From positions 1-64,000 of the forward strand of contig NZ_LFLU01000020.1 of NCBI RefSeq assembly GCF_001189965.1: a stretch of DNA of 64,000 nucleotides, in the 5' to 3' direction. Positions 37,925 to 47,159 of this stretch are shown piece after piece. How positions within the stretch are numbered: the first letter of the stretch is position 1; the number at the start of each line of letters is the position of its first letter. The DNA comes from Herbaspirillum rhizosphaerae. GTDB lineage: Bacteria; Pseudomonadota; Gammaproteobacteria; Burkholderiales; Burkholderiaceae_D. The translations under genes were made by a program, and so were the position numbers. The notes under the pieces were generated by a model. It was not told the origin of the DNA, did no database searches, and saw only the letters and a list, made by a program, of their open reading frames with translations.

Positions 37925-37956
37925 AAATAAAGAGACGTTCCGGATCGCCCGGAACG
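37925..37956 (-). terminator. Terminator of the hppD gene (minus strand)
   Basis: Read on the minus strand, stem CGTTCCGG with CCGGAACG has a 5-base loop (37936-37956) and is followed by TCTCTTTATTTTTT. It lies about 50 bp after the dioxygenase stop. Confidence 0.85.
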
Positions 37957-38004
37957 CCGCTCTGGCATTGCTTTTTTGATAATGTCGGCGCGAATCCGGG
38001 CGCG

Positions 38005-39102
38005 CTAGATGACGCCGCGGCGGATCTGATCCAGTTCGATCGATTCAAACAAAGCCTTGAAATTGCCCTCGCCGAAACCGTCATTGCCCTTGCGCTGGAT
38101 GATTTCAAAGAAGATCGGGCCGATCAGCGTCTGCGTAAAGATCTGCAGCAGCAGACCCTGGCCTTCGGTCGGGGCGCCGTCGATCAGGATCTTCAGTTCG
38201 CGCAGCGCCGCCAGGTCTTCCTTGTGGCCGGGGATGCGGCGTTCCACCAGATCGTAATAGGTGTTGATGGTGTCTTGCAGCGGCACCTTGCGCTGATACA
38301 GCGTGCGCACGGTCTGGTAAATGTCGTCGGTGCCCAACGCAATGTGCTGGATGCCTTCGCCGTTGTACTGCTTGATGAATTCTTCGATCTGCGATTTGTC
38401 GTCGGCGCTCTCGTTGATCGGGATGCGGATCTTGCCGCAAGGGCTGGTCATGGCGCGCGATTTCAATCCGGTCATCTTGCCTTCGATGTCGAAATACTTG
38501 ATCTCGCGGAAGTTGAACAGGCGCTCATAGAACGACGACCATTTATCCATCGCACCGCGCACCACGTTGTGCGTCAGGTGATCGATATAGGTCAGGCCGA
38601 CGCCGACCGGATTGCGCTCGACGTTGGGGAAGAATTCAAAATCGATGTCGTAGATCGAACCGCGCTCGCCGTAGCGATCCACCAGGTACAGCAGCGAGCC
38701 GCCGATGCCCTTGATGGCGGGGATGTTCAGCTCCATCGGGCCGAGCTTGGCCGGCACGCCTTCGGCGCCCATTTCCAGCGCGCGCTTGTAGACCGCGGCC
38801 GCATCCTTGACGCGGAAGGCCATGGCGTTGACCGAGAGGCCGTGCACCTTGGCGAATTCGGTGGCGTTGCTGTCCGGTTCGGCATTCAGGATGAAGTTGA
38901 TCTGGCCCTGGCGATATAGCGTGACGTTCTTGGAGCGGTGCCGCGCCACGGCGGCGAAACCCATGGATTCCAGCACGGCGGCGATCGGCATCGGGTCGAG
39001 CGCGGCATATTCGACGAACTCGAAGCCGTCGGTGCCCATAGGATTGTCGAACAAGTCGGTAGCGCTGCGAGTGGAAGTGATTTGCGTGGCCTGGCCCATC
39101 AT
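38005..39102 (-). CDS. hppD: 4-hydroxyphenylpyruvate dioxygenase
   Basis: HPPD turns 4-hydroxyphenylpyruvate into homogentisate in tyrosine breakdown, using Fe(II) and O2. The 365-residue protein has two vicinal-oxygen-chelate halves. The iron ligands fall in [25 protein letters not shown] and the C-terminal [28 protein letters not shown]. Two adjacent ATG codons (39102, 39099) follow AGGAGACC. A divergent Lrp/AsnC regulator adjoins. No homogentisate dioxygenase (hmgA) is in the window. Confidence 0.95.
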   Translation of the reverse strand: MMGQATQITSTRSATDLFDNPMGTDGFEFVEYAALDPMPIAAVLESMGFAAVARHRSKNVTLYRQGQINFILNAEPDSNATEFAKVHGLSVNAMAFRVKDAAAVYKRALEMGAEGVPAKLGPMELNIPAIKGIGGSLLYLVDRYGERGSIYDIDFEFFPNVERNPVGVGLTYIDHLTHNVVRGAMDKWSSFYERLFNFREIKYFDIEGKMTGLKSRAMTSPCGKIRIPINESADDKSQIEEFIKQYNGEGIQHIALGTDDIYQTVRTLYQRKVPLQDTINTYYDLVERRIPGHKEDLAALRELKILIDGAPTEGQGLLLQIFTQTLIGPIFFEIIQRKGNDGFGEGNFKALFESIELDQIRRGVI

Positions 39103-39271
39103 GGTCTCCTGGTGATCGGAGCAGGCCGGCTGAACACCTTGCGCTGGCTCCGTGCTGGGTTATGTATGAACTCAGTTTATTGCAGGAGATGTGCAAAATG
39201 TGATTGTTATTTCTACATTTGTCGCGGTATGATGCACAAATTGTTCAAAATAATGGCGAAAAGAGGGCGAT

Positions 39272-39790
39272 ATGAGCACTATCACCGTAGACCGGTTTGA
39301 TCTGGCCTTGCTGGCGGAGTTGCAGCGCGACGGCCACATCACCAACAACGCCCTCGGCCAGAAAGTGCATCTGTCGACTTCCCAGATCAGCCGGCGCGTG
39401 CAGCGCCTGGAAGAAGCGCACGTCATCGAGCGCTATACCGCGGTACTGGATCCCGCCGTCGTCGGCCTAGGCGTCACGGCTTTCACCAACGTCACGCTCG
39501 ACCGTCAGGGCGAAACGCGCGGCGACCAGTTCGAGAAAGCGGTGCAGAGCATGCCGGAAATCATGGAATGTTTTTCCATCACCGGCGAGGCGGATTATAT
39601 CCTGCGCATCGTCGCCCCTGATCTGGCGGCGTTTTCCGAATTCATGATGACACGCCTGCTGCGCCTGCCGGGCGTGACCAACGTCAAGTCCAACATCACC
39701 ATGAAACAGATCAAGCACTCGCACGTGCTGCCGCTGGATCACGTCACGCAGCCGGCGCAAAGCCGCCAGCGGATCAAGTTCTCGTCCTGA
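39272..39790 (+). CDS. Lrp/AsnC-family regulator
   Basis: The 172-residue regulator has an N-terminal helix-turn-helix (DLALLAELQRDGHITNNALGQKVHLSTSQISRRVQRLEEAHVIERYTAVLD) and a RAM ligand domain. It is divergent from hppD across an AT-rich 169-bp gap (39103-39271), so it most likely responds to an aromatic amino acid and controls hppD. It is slightly longer than the second Lrp paralogue at 46169-46657. Confidence 0.9.
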   Translation: MSTITVDRFDLALLAELQRDGHITNNALGQKVHLSTSQISRRVQRLEEAHVIERYTAVLDPAVVGLGVTAFTNVTLDRQGETRGDQFEKAVQSMPEIMECFSITGEADYILRIVAPDLAAFSEFMMTRLLRLPGVTNVKSNITMKQIKHSHVLPLDHVTQPAQSRQRIKFSS

Positions 39791-39894
39791 TTTTTTCTGG
39801 GGAAAACAACACAGGATTTGAAAGCAAGGCCCGGAGTGTCGGACTGATTTAGTGTTTTTATACTGCGATGACCGTGTAACCAAAAGGTGTCATC

Positions 39895-41001
39895 ATGTTC
39901 AGTATGAATACCCGCAAGTCCATTTCTCGTGCCCCTGTTTCCAAACTCGCCGCCAACCTGGATGATCAGCGCTGGCAAGCCGTCACGCAACGCGACAAAG
40001 CCGCCGACGGTACGTTCTATTACGCCGTGCGCACCACCGGCGTATATTGCCGTCCGTCTTGCCCTTCGCGTCAGGCACGGCGCGAAAACGTTGCCTTCTA
40101 CGATACCGGAGCCCAGGCGGAGCAGGCCGGCTTTCGCGCCTGCAAACGCTGCAAGCCGAACGAAGCCGCACTGGCTGAGCGGCAGGCGCAGGCCATCGCT
40201 GCGGTCTGCCGCGCCATCGAACAGACCGACGAATTGCCTTCGCTCGATGAGCTGGCGCAGATCGCCGGCATGAGCCGTTTCCACTTTCATCGCCTCTTCA
40301 AAGAAAAAACCGGCGTCACGCCCAAGGCATATGCAACGGCGCATCGCGCGCAGCGTTTGCGTGCCGGATTGGCGGACAGCGACACCGTCACCAGCGCCAT
40401 GTATGACGCCGGCTTCAATTCCAGCGGGCGCTTTTATGCAGAATCCACCGGCCGCCTGGGCATGACGCCGAGCGCCTACCGCAGCGGCGGCAGCGGCGCG
40501 CAGATCCGTTTTGCGGTGGCGCAATGCTGGCTGGGGGCGATCCTGGTGGCGACCACCGCCAAGGGCGTCTGCGCGATCACGCTGGGCGACGATCCGGATC
40601 AACTGGTGCGCGATCTGCAGGATCAATTTCCACAGGCCGAGCTGATCGGCGGCGACGCCGAGTTCGAAAAGCTGATCGCCAAAGTGATCGGCTTCATCGA
40701 GTCGCCGCAGGGCGATCTCAACTTGCCGCTCGATGTGCGCGGCACGGCGTTCCAGCAGCGCGTATGGCAAGCCTTGCGCGAGATCCCGGCCGGTGCGCGC
40801 GTGACGTATTCCGACATTGCGCAGCGCATCGGCAAGCCGTCCGCGGTGCGCGCCGTGGCCAGCGCCTGTGCGTCCAACAGCATTGCGGTGCTGATTCCCT
40901 GCCATCGCGTGGTGCGCATGGACGGCTCGCTCTCGGGTTATCGCTGGGGTGTCGAGCGCAAGCAGGCCCTGCTGGAAAAAGAAGGCGAGAGCGGATCGTG
41001 A
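39895..41001 (+). CDS. ada: Bifunctional Ada: methyl-phosphotriester and O6-methylguanine-DNA methyltransferase, AraC-type activator
   Basis: Ada repairs DNA methylation damage and, once methylated, activates the adaptive response. The 368-residue protein has the N-terminal zinc site (C52, C56, C83, C86: GVYCRPSC and RACKRC), an AraC-like helix-turn-helix (SLDELAQIAGMSRFHFHRLFKEKTG) and the O6-methylguanine methyltransferase domain with acceptor motif IPCHRVV near residue 331. It overlaps alkB by 4 bp. The ATG at 39895 has AAAAGGTG upstream. Confidence 0.95.
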   Translation: MFSMNTRKSISRAPVSKLAANLDDQRWQAVTQRDKAADGTFYYAVRTTGVYCRPSCPSRQARRENVAFYDTGAQAEQAGFRACKRCKPNEAALAERQAQAIAAVCRAIEQTDELPSLDELAQIAGMSRFHFHRLFKEKTGVTPKAYATAHRAQRLRAGLADSDTVTSAMYDAGFNSSGRFYAESTGRLGMTPSAYRSGGSGAQIRFAVAQCWLGAILVATTAKGVCAITLGDDPDQLVRDLQDQFPQAELIGGDAEFEKLIAKVIGFIESPQGDLNLPLDVRGTAFQQRVWQALREIPAGARVTYSDIAQRIGKPSAVRAVASACASNSIAVLIPCHRVVRMDGSLSGYRWGVERKQALLEKEGESGS

Positions 41002-41645
41002 GCGGCGATCTGTTCGCTGCCTTGCGCGCGCCGTCCGTCGAACCGATAGTCGACGGTGCGACCTGGCTGCGCGCCTTCGCCGACGAGCAGGCCGCCGCGC
41101 TGGTGCAGGCGATTGTGCAAGTGACCGCGCAGGCGCCGTTCCGCCAGATGCAGACGCCGGGCGGCTACACCATGTCGGTGGCGATGAGCAATTGCGGCGA
41201 GCTCGGCTGGGTCACCGACCGGCGCGGCTATCGCTATCAGCGCGACGATCCGTTGTCGCAACGGCCCTGGCCGGCGATGCCGGAGGTGTTCGCTGAGTTG
41301 GCGGTGACGGCGGCGCTCGCAGCCGGCTTCGACAATTTCATTCCGGATGCCTGCCTGATCAATCGCTACGTGCCCGGTGCGCGCATGTCGCTGCATCAGG
41401 ACAAGAACGAAGGCGACATGACGCAGCCGATTGTGTCGGTGTCGCTGGGCTTGCCGGCGACCTTTCTGTTCGGCGGCGGCGAGCGCGCCGACAAGCCGCT
41501 GCGCATGCGGCTGGAGAGCGGCGACGTGGTGGTGTGGGGCGGCCCGGCGCGTCTGCGTTTTCATGGCGTCGATACCCTGGCGGAAGGCGTGCACGAGCTG
41601 ACCGGCAAGTGCCGCTACAACCTGACGTTTCGCAAAGCCGCATAA
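40998..41645 (+). CDS. alkB: Alkylated DNA repair dioxygenase AlkB
   Basis: AlkB removes methyl groups from 1-methyladenine and 3-methylcytosine in DNA using Fe(II) and 2-oxoglutarate. The 215-residue protein begins at a GTG overlapping the ada stop (GTGA). It carries iron ligands in MSLHQDKNEGD (HxD) and RLRFHGVDT, the substrate loop QTPGGYTMSVAMSNCGELGW, and the 2-oxoglutarate-binding CRYNLTFR at the end. It forms an ada-alkB operon. The complex palindrome lies 96 bp downstream. Confidence 0.95.
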   Translation: MSGDLFAALRAPSVEPIVDGATWLRAFADEQAAALVQAIVQVTAQAPFRQMQTPGGYTMSVAMSNCGELGWVTDRRGYRYQRDDPLSQRPWPAMPEVFAELAVTAALAAGFDNFIPDACLINRYVPGARMSLHQDKNEGDMTQPIVSVSLGLPATFLFGGGERADKPLRMRLESGDVVVWGGPARLRFHGVDTLAEGVHELTGKCRYNLTFRKAA

Positions 41646-41741
41646 ATTCTGAATCTTGTACGGTGCCCGGTCACCCGACCCAAAATGAGGCGCCAAAAGA
41701 CAAACCAGGCCAACAGGTCTAAAATTTCGGGTTTCCCACTC

Positions 41742-42023
41742 AGAACTCATTTCATCAATAGGCGTGAGATGCGTTCTTCTCAGAAGGGGCGCTGGCAAGG
41801 CGTGCGACGCGTCGCGTAGCGGTGCCGAATGTGCCAACGGCTGCAAGGAGCGCAACGCAGCCAGCGCCCCTTCTGGGAAGAACCCGAAGGGAGCGGCTTG
41901 TTTGGGCGAATTGCTGCGTTACGAATCTGGGTCAAGACGCCCAGTCTTGACCCAGATTCGCGCCTTGCACTTCATCCCAAACAAGGCAAGCTCGCATTCA
42001 CGCCTATTGATGAAATGAGTTCT
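41742..42023. repeat. 282-bp nested palindromic element (cloverleaf-like)
   Basis: Outer arms of 26 bp are perfect inverted repeats (41742-41767 and 41998-42023, beginning AGAACTCATTTCATC). Inside lie two further inverted repeats. The first has arms at 41774-41796 and 41860-41882 matching at 22 of 23 (TCAGAAGGGGCGCTGGC core). The second spans about 41894-41998 and has the 17-bp perfect stem CGAATCTGGGTCAAGAC. As single strand it would fold to a three-way junction. It ends 19 bp before the Fsr gene and encodes no protein. Confidence 0.85.
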
Positions 42024-42042
42024 TACTATAAGACAGGCCATC

Positions 42043-43278
42043 ATGGAGACAGCGCTCAACCCGCCGGAAATGCCTCAGGCAACCGAGAAACAGGCAGCAG
42101 AAAAAACCGGTTTCCGCGTCCTTGGCGCGATCAGTTTTTCGCACTTCCTCAACGACATGATCCAATCGCTGCTGCTAGCGATTTATCCGCTGTTGAAGGG
42201 CAACTTCCATCTGAGCTTTGCCCAGATCGGCCTGATCACCCTGACTTTCCAGGTGACGGCTTCGCTGTTGCAGCCGCTGGTCGGCCTGTACACCGACAAA
42301 CATCCAAAACCGTATTCGCTGGCCATCGGCATGGGTTCCACTCTGTGCGGTTTGCTGCTGCTGTCGGTGGCGCCGAACTTCGGCGTGCTGCTGGTTGCCG
42401 CGGCGCTGGTCGGCACCGGCTCCTCGGTCTTCCACCCTGAAGCCTCGCGCGTGGCGCGCATGGCGTCGGGCGGTCGTCATGGCCTGGCCCAATCGCTGTT
42501 CCAGGTCGGCGGCAATGCCGGCAGCGCGATGGGGCCCTTGCTGGCGGCGTGGATCATCATCCCGGGTGGACAACGCAGCATCGCGTGGTTCACCATCGCG
42601 GCGCTGATCGCCATCGTCGTGCTGCGTCAGATCGGTCACTGGTATCAGCGCCAGCAACTGGCCGGCAAGACCAAGGCGAAGAAAAAATCTTCCGGTTACG
42701 TCGAGCTGCCGCGCAACAAGGTCATCATGGCGGTCAGCATCCTGTTGCTGCTGATCTTTTCCAAGTACTTCTACATGGCCAGCCTGTCGAGCTACTTCAC
42801 GTTTTATCTGATCAGCAAATTCCAGCTGTCGGTGCAGGATGCGCAGATTCACCTGTTCGTGTTCCTGTTCGCGGTGGCGATCGGCACCGTGCTGGGCGGC
42901 CCGATCGGCGACCGTGTCGGCCGCAAGCTGGTGATCTGGGTATCGATCCTGGGCGTGGCGCCGTTCACGCTGATGCTGCCGTACGCCAACCTGTTCTGGA
43001 CCGGCGTGCTGACGGTCATCATCGGCATGATCCTGGCCTCGGCCTTTTCGGCGATTCTGGTGTTCGCGCAAGAACTGATGCCGGGCAAGGTCGGCACCGT
43101 GTCGGGACTGTTCTTCGGTTTTGCGTTCGGCATGGGCGGCATCGGCGCCGCGCTGCTGGGCAAGCTGGCCGACGTGACCGATATTTTCTTCGTGTATCAG
43201 GTGTGCGCCTTCCTGCCGCTGATCGGCCTGCTGGCGGCTTTCTTGCCGAAGCTGGAGAAAGCGCCTGTGGCTGCATAG
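42043..43278 (+). CDS. MFS transporter, fosmidomycin-resistance (Fsr) family
   Basis: The 411-residue major facilitator has about twelve membrane segments. The N-terminal SFSHFLNDMIQSLLLAIYPLLKGNFHLSFAQIGLITLTFQ and the conserved GTGSSVFHPEASRVARMASGGRHGLAQSLFQVGGNAG are typical of Fsr exporters, which confer fosmidomycin resistance in E. coli. The physiological substrate is unknown. The ATG at 42043 lies 19 bp beyond the large palindrome, so that element occupies its 5' leader or promoter. A 14-bp-stem terminator follows. Confidence 0.9.
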   Translation: METALNPPEMPQATEKQAAEKTGFRVLGAISFSHFLNDMIQSLLLAIYPLLKGNFHLSFAQIGLITLTFQVTASLLQPLVGLYTDKHPKPYSLAIGMGSTLCGLLLLSVAPNFGVLLVAAALVGTGSSVFHPEASRVARMASGGRHGLAQSLFQVGGNAGSAMGPLLAAWIIIPGGQRSIAWFTIAALIAIVVLRQIGHWYQRQQLAGKTKAKKKSSGYVELPRNKVIMAVSILLLLIFSKYFYMASLSSYFTFYLISKFQLSVQDAQIHLFVFLFAVAIGTVLGGPIGDRVGRKLVIWVSILGVAPFTLMLPYANLFWTGVLTVIIGMILASAFSAILVFAQELMPGKVGTVSGLFFGFAFGMGGIGAALLGKLADVTDIFFVYQVCAFLPLIGLLAAFLPKLEKAPVAA

Positions 43279-43303
43279 CTGCCGTTGTTCTTCGTTGTTT
43301 TAC

Positions 43304-43340
43304 AAAATCGGCTTTCCATGAAATTGGAAAGCCGATTTTT
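43304..43340. terminator. Bidirectional terminator
   Basis: The 14-bp perfect stem AAAATCGGCTTTCC with GGAAAGCCGATTTT has loop ATGAAATT. It is shared by the Fsr gene and the convergent topoisomerase gene, whose stop codon overlaps its end. Confidence 0.95.
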
Positions 43341-44472
43341 ATTTCTCCTGCGACTTCTTCTGTTTCGACTGTTTCGGTTCGTCCTGCAAGCGTTGCTGCA
43401 GCAGCGCCAGCACGGCCGCTTCTTCCGGACTCAGCGCATGCAGGTCGTGAACCAGGTTGTCACGCACCTGCTGCTTGAGCGTGCCCGCCGTGACGCCGTC
43501 CAGGTAGGACGAGATCACGTCCGGATGCACATAGCACTTGCGGCAGATCGTCGGCGTATTGCCCAGCTTCATGGCCACGTGTTCAATCGCCTGCACGATG
43601 TTCTTCTTGGCCTGGGCTTGCGAATCGAACTGCTGGAATTCATTGAGCGCCAGTGCCGCCAGCACGGTCCCGGCCCAGGTGCGGAAATCCTTGGCGGTGT
43701 AATCCTCGCCGGTGATTTCATGCAGATAGTCGTTGACGTCGCCGGAGCCGATGCTGTGCGTGTCGCCGACTTCATCAACGTATTGGAACAGATCCTGTCC
43801 CGGCAGATCGAGCAGCTTGCGTACGATGCGCACCATGTAGGGATCGTGCAGTTTGATCGTGTGCTGCACGCCGCTCTTGCCGCGGAAATGGAATTTGATG
43901 TCGGCGCCGTCGACTTTCACATGACGATTGCGCAGCGTGGTCATGCCGAACGATTGATTGCTGCGCGCGTACTCGTCGTTGCCTACGCGCATGAGCGTGG
44001 CTTGCAACAGGTAGATGACCGTCGCCAGCACTTTCTGTTTGCTCAGTCCCGGCTTCTTGAGGTCGTGCTCCAGGCATTTGCGTATCTGCGGCAACACCTT
44101 GGCGAAGCTGATCATGCGCTGGTATTTGACCTCGTCGCGGACGATGCGCCAGCGCGCGTGATAGCGATACTGCTTGCGTTGGCGCGCATCGCGCCCGGTG
44201 GCCTGGATATGGCCGTTGGCCCAGGGGCAGATCCACACGTCTTCCCAGGCCGGCGGGACGGCGAGCGCCTTGATGCGGGCGAGCAGGGCGCTGTCGTGAA
44301 TGGTCTTGCCCTCGCTGTCGATATAGCGGAAGTCGCCATGCTCGCGCATGCGGCTGATGCCAGGCGTGTCGTCGTTGACATAGCGCAGGCCGTTTTCCCT
44401 GGCAATTTTCTTTGGGCCGGGCACAGCCGGGCCTGGCGCGCAGGCCGTATCGCGATGGGCTTGTGTATGCAT
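43339..44472 (-). CDS. DNA topoisomerase IB (poxvirus/eukaryotic type)
   Basis: Type IB topoisomerases relax supercoils through a 3'-phosphotyrosyl intermediate. The 377-residue protein matches the bacterial, poxvirus-like subgroup: YHARWRIVRDEVKYQRMISFAKVLPQIR, TLMRVGNDEYARSNQSFGMTTLRNRHV with active-site Arg, FRGKSGVQH, DFRTWAGTVLAA, and the catalytic tyrosine in CRKCYVHPDVISSYLDG. The start at 44472 (MHTQAHRD) is preceded by GAAGAAAG. The longer frame to 44589 is not supported. Confidence 0.92.
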   Translation of the reverse strand: MHTQAHRDTACAPGPAVPGPKKIARENGLRYVNDDTPGISRMREHGDFRYIDSEGKTIHDSALLARIKALAVPPAWEDVWICPWANGHIQATGRDARQRKQYRYHARWRIVRDEVKYQRMISFAKVLPQIRKCLEHDLKKPGLSKQKVLATVIYLLQATLMRVGNDEYARSNQSFGMTTLRNRHVKVDGADIKFHFRGKSGVQHTIKLHDPYMVRIVRKLLDLPGQDLFQYVDEVGDTHSIGSGDVNDYLHEITGEDYTAKDFRTWAGTVLAALALNEFQQFDSQAQAKKNIVQAIEHVAMKLGNTPTICRKCYVHPDVISSYLDGVTAGTLKQQVRDNLVHDLHALSPEEAAVLALLQQRLQDEPKQSKQKKSQEK

Positions 44473-44709
44473 GCGAAGGTCTTTCTTCAAGAGAGCTTGC
44501 GTTTGCGGATGACGCCGGCGAATCAGGCCGGCAGTCTCCGACAGGGGAGGGCTTCGTCGTGCACGGCGGAGGGGAGTGGTGAGAAGCAACCGCCGATGAA
44601 TCGATTATCGGCGCATTGTTTCGGCAGGAATGTCGGCGTAACCAGACAGCGCGTGTGGGACGTTTCCTACGTGCGCAATCCGGGTCCGATGCGCGCAATT
44701 GCAGAGGGT

Positions 44710-44743
44710 AAAAATAAAAAAGCCGAAGCGCAATGCTTCGGCT
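44710..44743 (-). terminator. Terminator of dadA (minus strand)
   Basis: On the minus strand, stem AGCCGAAGC with GCTTCGGCT and a 5-base loop runs into TTTTTTATTTTT. It lies about 37 bp after the dadA stop. Confidence 0.9.
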
Positions 44744-44779
44744 TGGTAGGTTGTAGCGCGGCTGCCGCTGTGCGGCGTA

Positions 44780-46063
44780 TCAGGCCGTCGCCGTCGCGTG
44801 GAATTGCTGCTGCGCCATATACCGCGCCACCGACAAATCGTCCGAGGCGATGGCCGGGCGCCGGCCCGAAATCAGATCCGACAGCAACTGGCCGGAGCCG
44901 CACGACATCGTCCAGCCCAGCGTGCCGTGGCCGCTGTTGATGAACAGGTTGCCGATCGGCGTGGCGCCGACGACCGGCGTGCCGTCCGGCGTCATCGGAC
45001 GCAGGCCGGTCCAGAAACTGGCTTGCGCCGTGTCGCCGGCGCCGGGGAACAGGTCGTTGACCACCATCTCCAGCGTTGCGCGGCGCTTCGGATTGAGTTC
45101 CTTGTTGAAGCCCACCACCTCGGCCATGCCGCCCACGCGGATGCGGTTGTCGAAACGCGTGACGGCGATCTTGTAGGTTTCGTCGAGGATGGTCGAGACC
45201 GGCGCGGCTTCGGCGTCGACCACCGGCACGGTGATCGAATAGCCCTTGAGCGGATACACCGGGATGTCGACGATGTTGCGCAGGAAGTTGGTCGAGTACG
45301 ATCCCAGCGCCACCACGTAGCTGTCGGCCTTGACCAGCTCCTTGCCGCACACCACGCCGTCGATCTCGCCGCCGGCTACCACCAGCGCGTCGATGTCGAC
45401 GCCGTAGCGGAAGCGCACGCCCAATTCTTCGGCCATCTTTGCCAGCTTGGTGGTGAACAGCTGGCAGTCGCCGGTCTCATCGTTCGGCAGGCGCAGGCCG
45501 CCGGTCAGTTTGTGGCTGACCTTGGCCAGCGCCGGTTCGGCGTTGGCGAGCTGGTCGCCGGTCAGCAGTTCGTAGGGCACGCCGGTCTGGCGCAGCACGT
45601 CGATGTCCTTTTGCGCGCCGTCGAATTGCTCCTGGGTACGAAACAGTTGCAGAGTGCCTTGCTGGCGGCCTTCGTAGGCGATGCCGGTATCGGCGCGCAA
45701 CTGGCGGAAGCAGTCGCGGCTGTATTCCGCCAGGCGCACCATGCGTTCCTTGTTGACGGCGTAACGGTCGGCGTTGCAGTTGCGCAGCATTTGCCACATC
45801 CAGCGCAATTGCTGCAGCGTGCCGTCGAGGCGGATCGCCAGCGGCGCGTGTTCTTCAAACATCCATTTCAGGGCCTTGAGCGGAATGCCGGGCGCAGCCC
45901 ATGGCGAGGCGTAGCCGGGCGAGATCTGGCCGGCGTTGCCGAAGCTGGTCTCCAGCGCCGGACCGGGCTGGCGGTCGAGCACCGTGACCTGATGGCCGGC
46001 CTTGGCGAGGTAGTAGGCGCTGGTGACGCCGATGACGCCGCTGCCCAGAATAACGACACGCAT
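44780..46063 (-). CDS. dadA: D-amino acid dehydrogenase small subunit
   Basis: DadA oxidatively deaminates D-amino acids, mainly D-alanine, at the inner membrane with FAD. The 427-residue protein has the FAD-binding motif [21 protein letters not shown] at its N-terminus, the DadA-specific [31 protein letters not shown] and the C-terminal [27 protein letters not shown] divergent Lrp/AsnC regulator starts 105 bp away. No alanine racemase (dadX) is adjacent. Confidence 0.94.
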   Translation of the reverse strand: MRVVILGSGVIGVTSAYYLAKAGHQVTVLDRQPGPALETSFGNAGQISPGYASPWAAPGIPLKALKWMFEEHAPLAIRLDGTLQQLRWMWQMLRNCNADRYAVNKERMVRLAEYSRDCFRQLRADTGIAYEGRQQGTLQLFRTQEQFDGAQKDIDVLRQTGVPYELLTGDQLANAEPALAKVSHKLTGGLRLPNDETGDCQLFTTKLAKMAEELGVRFRYGVDIDALVVAGGEIDGVVCGKELVKADSYVVALGSYSTNFLRNIVDIPVYPLKGYSITVPVVDAEAAPVSTILDETYKIAVTRFDNRIRVGGMAEVVGFNKELNPKRRATLEMVVNDLFPGAGDTAQASFWTGLRPMTPDGTPVVGATPIGNLFINSGHGTLGWTMSCGSGQLLSDLISGRRPAIASDDLSVARYMAQQQFHATATA

Positions 46064-46168
46064 GATGTATTCCCTGAAAAGATTGTATTTAATTAGAATT
46101 TAAAACTATGATATTGAGAATTAAGTAGTCTTTGTTTGTGTATTAATGGCTAAAAACGAGAATAAATA

Positions 46169-46657
46169 ATGAGAACGCAGCAGCTTTCAGTACGCACCCT
46201 GGACAAGCTGGACCGCAAGATCCTGGCCGTCCTGCAAAAGGACGGCCGCATCTCGATGAAAGACCTCGGCGAGCAGGTCGGCCTGTCGATTACGCCGTGC
46301 ATCGAGCGCGTCAAGCGCATGGAGCGCGACGGCGTCATCAGCGGCTACTACGCGCGCATCAATCCGGAAACGCTGGGGGCGACCTTGCTGGTGTTCGTGG
46401 AGATCACGCTGAACCACAAATCGGGCAATATGTTCGAGCAGTTCCGCCGCGAGGTGCTGCGCATCCCGGAAGTGCAGGAGTGCCATCTGGTGTCGGGCGA
46501 CTTCGATTACCTGATCAAGGCGCGCATCCGCGGCATGGCGGAATACCGCAAGCTGCTCGGCGACATCCTGCTGCAATTGCCGGGGGCGGCGCAGTCCAAG
46601 AGCTATGTGGTGATGGAAGAGATCAAGGAAACGCTGGCCTTGCCGCTGGAAGAATAA
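46169..46657 (+). CDS. Lrp/AsnC-family regulator
   Basis: The 162-residue protein has the Lrp helix-turn-helix (LDKLDRKILAVLQKDGRISMKDLGEQVGLSITPCIERVKRMERDGVI) and a RAM domain ending SKSYVVMEEIKETLALPL, close to genuine Lrp and the regulators of dad genes. It is divergent from dadA with a short AT-rich gap (46064-46168). The likely role is activation of dadA in response to alanine or leucine. The ribosome binding site is weak. Confidence 0.92.
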   Translation: MRTQQLSVRTLDKLDRKILAVLQKDGRISMKDLGEQVGLSITPCIERVKRMERDGVISGYYARINPETLGATLLVFVEITLNHKSGNMFEQFRREVLRIPEVQECHLVSGDFDYLIKARIRGMAEYRKLLGDILLQLPGAAQSKSYVVMEEIKETLALPLEE

Positions 46658-46706
46658 TGTCCGGCCGGCGCCCCGCGGGATATCGTCAATTCTTGCTTAT
46701 TAAAAA

Positions 46707-47159
46707 ATGTCAGATCAGCCAAATCAATCGGAACTGGAAACACATCTTTTCTTCCTGTGCACGCAGGTGGTGTACCGGCGCAATCACTTGCTGCAGGACG
46801 CCTTGCGGCCGCTGGAAATCCTGCCGACGGAATACCGGATCCTGAGCGCGGTCCTGCGCAAGGGCCCGTTGACCATGCAGGAGCTGGCGCAATGGACCGC
46901 CTACGAGCGCACGCGCGTCACCCGTATCCTGCACGCGATGGAAGCGCGCGGATGGATTGCGCGCAGCGCCTCGGAACACGACAAGCGGTCGGTGGTCGTG
47001 CAGATCACCGACAGCGGACGCGAGATGTTCTGGCAAGCCAAGGTGATCGTCGACCGGGTGACCGATCAGGCCATGAGCGACAACTCGGAAGAAGAGATCG
47101 CGCAGCTGCGGCATGGCCTCACGGTCTTGCGCAAGAAGCTGATGGCGATGGAGAGCTGA
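46707..47159 (+). CDS. MarR-family regulator
   Basis: The 150-residue protein is a MarR-type winged helix regulator: EYRILSAVLRKGPLTMQELAQWTAYERTRVTRILHAMEARGWIARSASEHDKRSVVVQITDSGREMF spans the DNA-binding domain. It follows the Lrp gene by 49 bp, and the peptide importer begins about 640 bp downstream. MarR regulators usually bind their own or adjacent promoters, and the palindrome TGTTACTAAATAACA at 47524-47538 upstream of the importer is a candidate site. Confidence 0.88.
   Translation: MSDQPNQSELETHLFFLCTQVVYRRNHLLQDALRPLEILPTEYRILSAVLRKGPLTMQELAQWTAYERTRVTRILHAMEARGWIARSASEHDKRSVVVQITDSGREMFWQAKVIVDRVTDQAMSDNSEEEIAQLRHGLTVLRKKLMAMES

Noticed and set aside
39103-39271. Specific Lrp operator between hppD and its regulator
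   Set aside because: The gap is AT-rich with partly inverted ATGTGCA-like pieces, but no single convincing site could be defined.
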